A stretch of 64,000 nt of DNA. It comes from Gari tellinella. Lineage: Eukaryota; Mollusca; Bivalvia; Cardiida; Psammobiidae. The stretch spans positions 42,841,550 through 42,905,549 of the forward strand of contig OV277864.1 in the NCBI GenBank assembly GCA_922989275.2. Direction: 5' to 3'. How positions within the stretch are numbered: the first letter of the stretch is position 1; the number at the start of each line of letters is the position of its first letter. Positions 27,901-39,900 of the stretch are shown here, piece after piece. Under the pieces are notes generated by a model. The model searched no databases, was not told the origin of the DNA, and saw only the letters and a program-made list of their open reading frames with translations. The position numbers and the translations under genes were made by a program.

Positions 27901-30900
27901 TAGCAATACAGTTTGATGATAATATGTAGTTGGCCCCCCGTGATTTCTGGAGCTCTGACTCAATCTGTTTGTTTTCAAAACCGGAAAAAGACTATGACGT
28001 AAAGTGTGAACTGTTATAGTTAAAGATAACCACCACTGCAAGTTTGTGGGCATGAGAAAAGATTCTTTAAGATGCTTATGACATCAACAAACACAAAAAA
28101 CAATGCCGTAGTATGTTTTCAATACCTAAAATGGCTTGTGAATCACTAGCTGTGGTTTGGGTTTTTTGTATGTTATTGTAAGTTGTTACAGAATAGAATG
28201 GAAAACCACAGAATGTGCGCCCATACATGGCCATTGTTTAAAGGGATAACTGTTGTATCATATTGATTACTTAACTCTTTACATGCTAGCAGCGGATATA
28301 TCTCACCTTTGAAAACAGTTTGAATCCAGATGAGACGCCGCGTAACGCGGCGTCTCATCAGGATCCAAACTGTTTGCCATTCTGACACTGAATTTAAAAG
28401 AAAACAGAAGCAGACGACAATTGTTGCAGACGAAAAATTACCCAGAATGCAAAGAGTCAAACCAGTGTTTATAACAGTATTCCCTGAATGTGACATTTAA
28501 AATGCACAGTCAATTTGATAGATCTGATTATACCGATAAACTGATTCAACCACAAGAATGATTCCATTAATTGGGACCACAAATAAATATTCTTTCATGG
28601 CTTTGAAAACCAGATCTATGGCAACTAAGCATGATGAAAGTAAAGCAGAAAGTCACTATAGGAACTTCATGCTTTAACCCATTACCCCATAAAAACACCT
28701 TGTTATGCCTTTAAAATATTACTCCCCTGAAGAAAAAGCTCCATTTTATACAGTCATGAATATGCACTCAGGATTTATTTTCCATACAATAGTGGATGGT
28801 AGCTTAAAGCAGGCTGAAAGTAAAGCAGAATGTGCCCTAAGGCACATTCTTCTCTACTTTCAACCTGCTTTAACTTTAAGTAGTCTCCTATCTTCCAAAC
28901 TAGAAACATGCTGTGGGGTATAGGGTCAAGCAGTCCCCTGCCTTGAACACAGTTGGATATTGGTGATTTGACTTGTTGGATATACAGGAAAGGGTTAAAT
29001 AACTGGCACACTGTGACACCTACCTCCCCCACGAATGTTGATCACCAGTGGTCCTTCAATTATGGTACATTGCTTTAGTTCCTGAGCTGAGCTGATGCTG
29101 TCCACCACCTTGCCAAAGCATGCTGCAAAGAAAGGTAACTCATGGTAAGAAAACAATACAGCCAAACACGTTTCTAATTGTAAAGAGTTATTTAAGGCTC
29201 AGACCAAAGTTTGAAATGAAAAAAATTGCTGTCAGTTAACATTTATTATACAGCGCTCCGAGTCGTTATAGGGAGGGACATTTATAAACAGCTTAAATCC
29301 AGATCAGACGCTGCGTAACATGGCATCTGACCTGAATTCAAGTTGTTTGAAACTCGTCATTAAGTTTTTTGCTGAAAAAATGATAATAACGTAACTTTGA
29401 GAAAAACAGTAGACAACAATTTCAAGCAGACGACATTGCAGCCGTGAATAGGTTGGACATAATTGTCCTGTTTAGAGAATTGCGACAAGGGTCGTTGTAA
29501 GGAGGGAGTCATTGTTGGGAGGACCATTCTAGGGAGGGAGCAATGTACACAGTATATCCCACCTTTGGCACACTGGCTACATTTCTGGCACTGCTTTGGT
29601 TCAGTTGTGGAATCTTTGTAGCCGGGTGGACATTCATGGACACACTCTCCACTCTCTGTTGATGTGGTGGCCAACACCAGCTTGTAAGAATCATAGGGTT
29701 GGTAGTCAGTGAAGTTCAGACATTCTGTGTCCAGCAAGCATCTACGATTCTTGAACTGAAAATTAACAATAAACACAACTGATCAACCCATTCCCCTCTT
29801 TGAGAAGTACTTCCCCATTACTCTGTTTTAACCCATTACCTCTTAGCCTATTTCTAGCTTTGAAAACAGGTGATCACTTAAAGCAGGTTGAAAGTAAAGC
29901 AGAATGTGCCTTAAGGCACATTCTGCTTTACTTTCAGCCTGCTTTAAGCTACCATCTTCTAGGATATGGAAAATATTTCTTCTGGTACATATTCTTGGCT
30001 GTATAAACTGGAACTTTTTTTTCAGTGAAGAAATAAATAAAAGGTGTAAAAAGGCATTTTTAAGGGGTAATGGGTTAATATTTCCCCCATTACTTTGTTT
30101 TATGTTTACATCCCCCTATCAAAGAATAATACATTTTTCTTTGTACAGTAACACCTCTCTATTACAAGCACTATACTGATATAGTGTATTACCATAGTGT
30201 TTAACTCTTTGAACCCTAGTCCCGCATATAGGCGTCCTTTTCAAACAGTGTACATGTGAATAGTACACTTGTCCTATGCAAACAGTGAAGACCCAGATCA
30301 GAGGGCTCCAAAAGGAGCCCTCTGATCAGGGTCTTCACTGTTTGTCATAATGCCAAACATTGACAAAAACAACCCTTAAAAGTCAGAAATGGACTAGACT
30401 AAAATGGAAACTGGAATTGTCCATTTAAAGTTTTAGGGAGGAAAGAGTTAATGTATGTGGCTGCTAAAAGCAAGGTGAAAGTAAAACAGAAAGCTCCATT
30501 ACTTGCACCTAGCTTAAAGCTGTCACCTGTCTTATGTACAATCATCTTTGATTTTAGTGGTCATTACAGGGAGGTTTTACTGTGCATCTCAATTTTACCT
30601 TTTGTTTAAAATAGATAAATGAGACATCGTAAATCTACCCTTCTAACCTCTATCATAGTAGGGGGCAGAATAAAGCAGGCTCAAAGTAAAGCAGGTACTT
30701 TATTGCTACACTTTCAGTTTACTTTAACCCATTGCCCCATAAATACACCTTTTTACGCCTTTTAATTTATTCCTCCTCTAAAGAAAATAATTCAAATTAA
30801 TATAGTCATGAACATGTACCTTAAGAAATAGTTTTCATATTCTAGCAGATTGTAGCTTAAAGCAGGCTGAAAGTAAAGCAGAATGTGCCTTGCGCCTTAA

Positions 30901-33900
30901 GGTCCATTTTGCTTTACTTTCAACCTGCTTCAAGTTCTCACCTATCTCCAAAACTAGATACAGGCCATGGGGTAATGGGTTAAGTAGCAACCTTTCTAAA
31001 GTTGTGCTATTTCCCTGTCCTACACCACCAGATAAGTGCATTTAAATTTATGCCACAGTTTCTTTTGCAAAATTTCAGCTATCAAAGGGCCACTATTCAA
31101 TTTTTACTGGTGTGAATTTGAACGTGACATTTTGCTCATATATATGCATTATCTCCACATTTCATATGGATCAGATACTTGTTTTTAACCCATTACTCTG
31201 TTTCTAGTTTTGAAGTCAGGTGACCACTTAAAGCAGGCTGAAAGTAAAGCAGAATGCGCCTTATTGTGCATTCTGCTTTACTTTCAACCTGCTTTAAGCT
31301 ACCAGCTGCTAGAATATAGAAATTATTTCTAATGTTAAATATTCACAACTGTATAAATCTGAACTATTTTCTTCAATGGAGAGATAAATTAGAGGCGTAA
31401 AAATGCGTATTTATGGGGAAATGGGTTAACTCTTTCCTCCCTGAAACTTTAAATAGACAATTCCAATTTCCATTTTAGTCCAGTCCATTTCTGACTCTAA
31501 AGGGATGTTTTTGTCAATGTTTTGTATTATGACAAACAGTGAAGACCCAGATCAGAGGGCTCCTTACGGAGCCCTCTGATCTGGGTATTCACTGTTTGCA
31601 TAGGACAAGTGCACTATTCACATGTACACTATTGATAAGGACGTCTTTTGGAGGGACTAGGGTTCAATGGGTTAAGGTATTGAGCAGGCCAGAAATACTT
31701 CACAGTCAGTCGGACAGATAGAAAGGACAAGAGTTACCTTGTATGTTCCGGGTGAGCAGCGTGAGGCACAGATTGGGGTGCCACTATCGTACTGGATCAC
31801 ATCCTTACAGGCGGTGCACTCGTAGGCGAAGGGGCCGTAACAGCCACCAATACAGTTACTGTCACAGCAAGTCTGTCCACGACAAAACCCAGTACCACAC
31901 CGATCAGGGCAATCTGAAAATACAAATTGAATGCAACTATATAAATATATAAGCACCAACAAAGATGAGTATTTCAAAGACAATCATCCTTATATCACAA
32001 CTTAATCTTATGATATGACTACTCATTAGAATCGTCTCAAAAGAGACATAGGGTTTGGTAGAAAACAAAGGAAACAAATAGTGCCAATTGCCACCATGAT
32101 TTCACCCCTTTTGGAAAATGAGCAAAGACAGGGCTCCAGATAAAGGGAGTATTTCAAAAACTAAAATCTTTATTTCTGCATTAAACCCTTTGGTGTTACT
32201 ACTTATTTGAATTGTCTCTTCGAGACGATTCTAATGAATAGTAACACCATAGGATTTGGTACTTAAAGGTGTGAGAAAATGTTAGATTTGTTGGTGCTTA
32301 TCTGGAGTGCTGCAAAGAGCCACAACTCTGTAAACTACATCAATCAGAGGGACAGTGAGTAGCTCAAAGACAATCATCCTTATATCACAACTAAATCTTA
32401 TGAATCTTAGAATCGTCTCAAAAGAGACATAGGGTTTGGTAGGAACATTGAGGAAACAAAAAGTGCCAAATTCCTACCACAATGTAAGCCCTTTAGGAAA
32501 ATGAGCAAAGACAGGGCTCCAGATAAGGGGAGTATTTCAAAAAACTAAAATCTTTATTTCTGCATTAAACCATATGGTGTCACTACTCATTTGAATCGTC
32601 TCTTCGAGACGATTCTAATGAGTAGTAACACCATAGGATTTGGTACTTATTAAAGATGCGAGAAAATATTGGATTTGTTGGTGCTTATCTGGAGTGCTGC
32701 AAAGAGCCACAACTCTGTAAATTACATCAATCAGAGGGAGAGATGAAGCAGCTAATTAATTACAACGGAGAACAAAGAATTAAGATAAGATTAATTTATT
32801 TTGAGTTGCCAAGACATTATACAAATAACATAAATTGCAAGAATTAATTATGTCACAGCGTATCTTAAAAGAGGAACTGCCAACTCATTCCCCCCTGAAA
32901 TATTTAATGGACATTTCAAATTTCAAAGTATGTCTAGTCCATTTTTCACTATTTGGGGATTATTCTAACAATATATTTCAAAATTTTCACTATTTGGGGA
33001 TTATTCTAACAATATATTTCAAAATGACAAACAGAATAAACCCTGATCAGAGGGCTCCTTCATCAGGGTCTACACTGTTTGCCTAGGACAAGTGTAATCC
33101 TCGCAGGTACACTGTTTGCAAATGACGATTATACCCGTAACTACGTTGCTTGGATTGAATGCGTTAAGAATTCCATATCTTGAGTGTATATTGACCTTGA
33201 TGTCTAACAGCAAAACAGAAAGTGGAAATTCTCAGAGCTTTGGCAGTAAATGATGTCAAACAGCAAAACAGAAAGTAGAATATTTCCCAGACTGTTTATA
33301 GTAAATGATAACAACTACAGTGGTCTATCCCTATAGATTGCCACTGTTCCCCAAACAAGACAATTATGTCTTATAACCCTTTCAATGATTTCGTATCATC
33401 TGCTTAAAATTGTTGTCTGCTGTTTTTTGTCACGGCAATTTAAGCACTCTAAGGGTATTAAACCCATTACCCCATAAATACGCATTTTTACGCCTTTAAT
33501 TTATTCCTTATTTGAAGAAAATAATTCCGCTTTATACAGTCATGAATATTTATAAGAAATATTTTCTGAATCCTAGCAGATAATAGCTTAAAGCAGACTG
33601 AAAGTAAAGCAGAATGTGCCTTAAGGCACATTCTGCTTTATTTTCAACCTGCTTTAAGTAGTCAATCCTCTTCAAGATTAGAAACAGGCTATGGGGTAAT
33701 GGGTTAAGGCACATTCTGCTTTATCTATTAACAAGCTTTAAGTGGTCACCTGTTTTCAAAACTTGAAACAGACTATGGGGTAAAGGGTTTTGCTAACTCC
33801 ATGCAGGCCCTTACGTTTTATTTGAGAAGAAACATAATGACGGGTGACAGTCAGTTTGAATACAGATCACATGGTAACAAATTGTGGACGGCCAGATATA

Positions 33901-36900
33901 TGGACATAGGGATGGCTGGACGTCAGACGAAAAGCTTACCATGTTGAAAATGTTTAGTTTACTTTCTCTTAAATCTGGGGCTTTGCATGGCAAATGTTAT
34001 ATCTTTCAAGGTTACAAAAACGGATATCAAATTTTAAGATGTGGAACTTATTCCCCATATAAATTTTCTTAATAAACAATACTGTGTTCAATAAATGCTT
34101 ATGCCCCGGTGGAATTCTTGACAATATATTTTGAAACAGTCAAAATCAGTTCAAGATCAAGGTTAAATTGAGAAGAGTAATATGGCAACAACTGCATAAG
34201 TTTAAGCATTGTAGTCAGTAATGTTGCACTAAACAAAAGATAAAACATATTTAACCAAGCCCATCTTAAATATTCTAAGTCCAAATATAATAGGTCAAGG
34301 TCAAGGTCAAAGTCAATATTGGGTAGTATTGGTGAGTTGGCAGTGGTACAAGGCAACAACTGTACAATACAAGTATTAAAGCATTGTAGTCAGATGTGTT
34401 GACCCTAGACGAATGTAAAATTTACCTAAATTTAGTTTACCAAGAAATAGCACATTAAAATTTTACAATATTCTTAAATTAGCTAAAGGTCAAGGTCAAA
34501 ATCAAGGTTGGCCATTGGTAATATTGGTGGATTGGGAATGGATCTTAGGCAACAACTGTATTTATATTTAAGTATTTGAGTAAGTATTGACGCTATGCTA
34601 CCAACAACAATCTTTAAATCACTTAATTTGACTTTTATTCAGAGAGGTTTATATCTCGTGTGTATTCAAAGCTCCAGATAAGGGGAGCATTTCAAAAACC
34701 AAAATCTTTATTTCTGCATTAAATCCTATGGTGTCACTACTCATTGGATAGTAACACCATAGGAGTTGATGCTAAATGAGTGAGAATATTAGGGATTTGT
34801 TCAGTTCACTCCGTCTTATCTGGAGTCTTGGTGTATCAACTGTGTGTGCAGTGTACTAGCTGCCATGTAAACAATGAAAGAAACAATTCCTCTGCTGGAG
34901 TATTTTGAAAAGTTTAAAATTACAGCACTCCCTCTCTACAACGACAACCAATGGGAGACACTGATTGTGTGCGTTGTACGGAGGGAGTCGTTATAGAGAG
35001 GGAAAATTGGTTTACGCGGCGTCTGATCTGGATTCAAGCTGTTTGTCACTCATCATTAAGTATTTTTCTGTCAAAATGTCGAATATGTAATTTTGAGAAA
35101 AACAGCAAACGACATCTTTAAGCAGACGATATTACAGCAGTCAAAGCGTTAGACATAATTGTCCTGTTAAGGAACTGTGACAAACGTCGTTGTAAGGAGG
35201 GAATCGTTGTTGGGAGGGCCGTTGTAGAGAGGGAGCGCTGTAGATTAATAGAGACATTTGAGGTCAGAAATTTTTCAAAACAATTTTAAGCAATAATTAA
35301 TTGTGTGATTTTAACTAGTAAATGTGACTCATTCGACTTTACGGAATGAGGCCAAACTTATTTTTCCTCCCAGTTTTTGGGGGTATAGCATCGAGACCCG
35401 AGATGGCAGCTGTCACAAAATAAGTATGCCATCACAGAAGTTCTTTGTTGAGATTAGTATAGATCCTGATGAGAGAGCTCCCTCTGATCAGTGCCTATAC
35501 TGATCTCACAGGACAAATGTACTCATCAAAGATGCACTGTTTGCAAATGACAATTAAGTATACTAATCACTAGGTCTCAATGAGTCAAGTGGCAACCTTT
35601 TTCAATACTAGAAACATGCTGTTGGGTAATGGGTTAAATGAAACTACAAAGGAAATATTTTTAACCCATTACCCCATAAATACGCCTTTTTACGCCATTA
35701 ATTTATTCCTCACCTGAGGAAAATAGTTCCAATTTATACAGTCATAAATATGTATTATAAAGACTATTTGTTATATTTTAGAAGATGTTAGCTTTTAGCA
35801 GGCTGGAGGTAAAGCAGAATGCGCATTAAGACACATTCTGCTCTATTAGTCTCAACCTGCTTTAAGTGGTCACTTATTTTCAAAACTAGAAACAGGCTAT
35901 CGGGATATGGGTTAAAAAAAATACCAACCCTAACAAAATCAAGTATGGTAAATTCCAATCCTTTGGGTTGTTGTTTTTGAGTTGTTTGTTTTTAGCTCTT
36001 TTGGCCTTGAGCTTTTTAGAGCTAAGAACATCTTATTCTTATCTACTGTGATCTTAAACTGGTCAGTGAAGTCACCTGTCGTGTACAGAGTATATATATC
36101 CACACATCATCGCATTCTGGTATTTGTTTACAACAATATCCTCAGGCCCTGAGGCAAAATGTCGGCATAAAAACTCACACTTGGCAAGACTATGTCAGAC
36201 TATGTCCTTTTTTAAGAGCGAGCGTGAACTGACAAAAACACAAAACAATGTTTTGATTTAAGATTATTAGCATTACCAGCAACATATGATTATGAAATTT
36301 TACAATATGATTCATCCATGTTTAATTAGGGGAAAACAAAATTTTGTGCACAGCTGTCTCGTTTAACCTTTTCATCCATGGTCTACATATCGGACTGTAC
36401 AAACCTTGTAAAACTTCATAGGACAGAATGATGTTGTTGTAAGTCAGATGATTAAAAACTCAATTATTATTTATTTCTCCATCAAATTCTGTCTTGAAAG
36501 ACGATTCCAAAGTGATGTCACAAGACAGGATAAGATAGAGAAATTTATCCGAAATTGAAATTATTTTAAGTTTTGACTTCTGACTGTTTTTGTTTGTTTT
36601 TATTAAACGGGCCCCTGACGTGTTACCCTTTACCCAATAACCTGTTTCTAGTTTTGAAGACAGGTTACAACTTAAAGCAGGTTGAAAGTAAAGCAGAATG
36701 CACCTTAAGATACCATCTGCTAGGATATAGAAAATGGTACAGAATTATAAATATATTCATAGCTGTTAGGACTGCAACGATTCACCGAATTTCGGTTATT
36801 TTCGGTTCGTTTGTCTCGGTTCGAGTTTCGGGTCGGCACCGCAAATTTTCGGTTCGGTGCGCCGATGTATGGTGTTTTACGCTAGACCGCTAATTTACCA

Positions 36901-39900
36901 ATCAGCGTGCAGTCTGCGTGTATATTTTTGATGGTCAGACGTTCCAAAATGTAAGGTTAAATCACAGTTCTAACCTTTTCTTCTTGCAGTAATTTAAATA
37001 GCTCGCTTCTCGTCCGTCTCATTCTTTTCATATCGGCTATTTATAATTCCGGGAAACCCAGCACTTAACGCATGCGCACGATTGATAGCCCGGCTTCAAA
37101 GGTCAGCATCAGAAAAAGGGTAACCAGTCTTTTACTTAGCGACCGCAAATGTAAATAATTAAACTGAAATATTAATGACTTTTTCAGTAAAATAATAATA
37201 TAATTGGAGCTAGGTAGTTCTTCTAGCGCTTATAAATAGAAGGCAGATGACGCATTTAAGGAAGACCAGCCAGAATGACAAACAAAATATGCTTAAAGCT
37301 TAGTTACGAAACTTCAATGAAAAACAGGTCGGGACGAACCACGCCTTAAATTCGCTACAATCTGTCCTAATATGGTAGAAAGAAATGCACATCTTTCTCG
37401 TACATATGATAAAATTATAGATGACAGTGATAGCGTTTTCGAAAAAGTGTGTAGATCTATTGTCTGCGTAGACATGTGACAGTAAATGAGAATTTTTTTC
37501 TGGTTGATTTTATCAAGTTCTTGTCCTAATACCCGAACCGAAATAACCGAAAACCGAAGGGGTCTACTCGAACCCGAACCGAACCGTGAAGTACCTGAAC
37601 CGTTGCAGCCCTAATAGCTGTATAAATTGGAATCATTTTCTTCTGTGGATGAATAAATTAAACTATGGAGTAATGGGTTGCCGAAAGAAGAAAGTCAAGC
37701 AGAAATCTTGCTTTAAGCTGCCACCTGTTTGCTTAAGCTGCCACCTGTCTTCAACACGGTCAATGATTGAATGAATATTCATTTGTGGTACAAATCAGGG
37801 CTCTGAGTAAGAGGAGGTAAACTACATACATGTAACCCATTACCTCATAGCCTGTTTCTAGTTTTAAAGATAGGTGACAACTTAAAGCAGGTTGAAAGTA
37901 AAGCAGAATGTGCCTTAAGGCACATTCTGCTTTACTTTCAGCCTGCTTTAAGCTAAAATCTGCTATACTACATAAAATATTTGTAATGGTAATAATTCAT
38001 GAGGGTATAAACTGGACTTATTTTCTTCAGCAGAGGAATAAATTAAAAAACCTTAAAAGTCGCTTCTATGGGGGAAAAGGGTTAAACATGTACATACTAG
38101 TATTTTCAATATTTTCTCCTTTATATTTGCATCAAACCCTATGATGTTACTATTCATCAGAATTGTCTCAAAATCAGGGTTTGATGCAGACATAAAGATG
38201 TTAGTTTATGAATTACTCCCCTTATCTGGAGTCTTGACAAATTCTGAGGAGTCGGTAGGTGTCCAATGATGCTTTTGAATTTTCTTACGAAAGACACATT
38301 TTTCAACCTGTCTGCATTAATTCTACATGCTACTTCATTGAATGCTCACTGTAAAAGCCAATGCTAGCTAAGACAAGGCGAGGGATTTAGCTCTTTTAAC
38401 CCATACCCCCAAAATTTGCTTTTTTATGCCTTTAACACTTTCCCCCATAGAAGCGACTTTTAGCGTATTTAATTTATTCCTCCGCTGAAGAAAATAGTTC
38501 CAATTTAATCAGTCATGATTATATAGTATAGTGAAAATTTTCAATATTCTAGCACATGTAAGCTTAAAGCAGGCTGAAAGTAAAGCAGAATGTGCCTTAG
38601 GGCGCATTCTGCTTTACTTTCAACCTGCTTTAAGTGGTCACCTATCTTGAATACTAGAAATAGGCTATCAGGTAAAGGGTTAATATATTCCTCCACTACC
38701 AACAAGAGTTGTCAGACAGACAACAACTATATAAAGCTCACCCGCGGCACATTTAGAAACTTAAAAGCAGAGTCTGAGGTCAAGGTCACTGGGTTAAAAC
38801 ATGTTACATGCATGGAAAGATCTCATCCATATACACATGCATATTTATCAAATATATAAGCAATACCTCAAGGGAACGTGGGCCCTAAGTTCAAGGTCAA
38901 TGTCACATGGAAAGGTCTTTTCCATATACACATATGCATACCAAATATGAAAGCAATACGTCGAGGAAATTTTTGAAACCTAAACACAGATTTTGAAACC
39001 TAATTGTGGGCCCTTATTTCAAGGTCAAGGTCACAGGATCAAACTTTTTGTGTGTATGGTAAGGTCTTTTCCATATACAACATGGCTGTGATGCATATCA
39101 AATATGAAAGCAATACCTCAAGGGACATAGGAGTTAAAAGTATTTTTCAAAACCTAAATGCAGATTACGAAACCTAAACGCAGGCCCTAAGTTCAAGGTC
39201 AAGGTGCCAAATTTTCTGAGTATACATACCAAATCTGAAAGAAATACCTCAAGGGACTTAGGATTTATTATAAGCATTTTTCAAAACCTAAACACAGATT
39301 TAGAAACTTAAACATGCACCTTAAATGCAAGGTCAAGGTCACAGATGTCAATTGTTTTTGCACATATGGTAAGGCCTTTTTTGTATACACATGCATACCA
39401 AATATGAAAGCCATAACTAAAGGAATATAGGAATATACACATTTTGTGACACCTAAAGGCAGATTTTGAAACCTGAACACAAACTCTTAGTTCAAGGTCA
39501 AGGTCACTCTGTCATACTTTTTGCTTGCATGGAAAGGCCTCGTCAATATACACATGCATATCATTTATGAAAGCAATACCTCAAGGGACATTTGAGTTGT
39601 AACATTTTTCCAAAGTAAAACACACATTTTAAAACTTAAACACAGTAGTTGAGGTCAAGGTCACAGGGTCCAAAATGTCACATGGCTGAAAAGGTCTTGC
39701 CCAGGCATGTGTGATGCAGATATGAAAGATGTAGGTGAAAGGGCATAGAAGCTGTGAACACTTTCTTGAAACTGCTAACGCTAACTGCAACAGGAATGGG
39801 AATGCCAATATCAACGACCTAGTCATTCATCGCATGAGCTAAATACAGTTGAGTTCCATTTATACAGTCATGAATATGCACCATAAGACATAATGTCTAT

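Noticed and set aside
28173..28496. 107-codon minus-strand frame
   Set aside because: It covers a D' palindrome and flanks; [18 protein letters not shown] peptides recur wherever the D core is read and are not protein evidence.
33590..33660. Hairpins of families A-E considered as miRNA genes, terminators or CRISPR-like repeats
   Set aside because: They are dispersed with element termini and target duplications, in both orientations and dozens of copies, and the context is a eukaryotic gene; no spacer structure exists.
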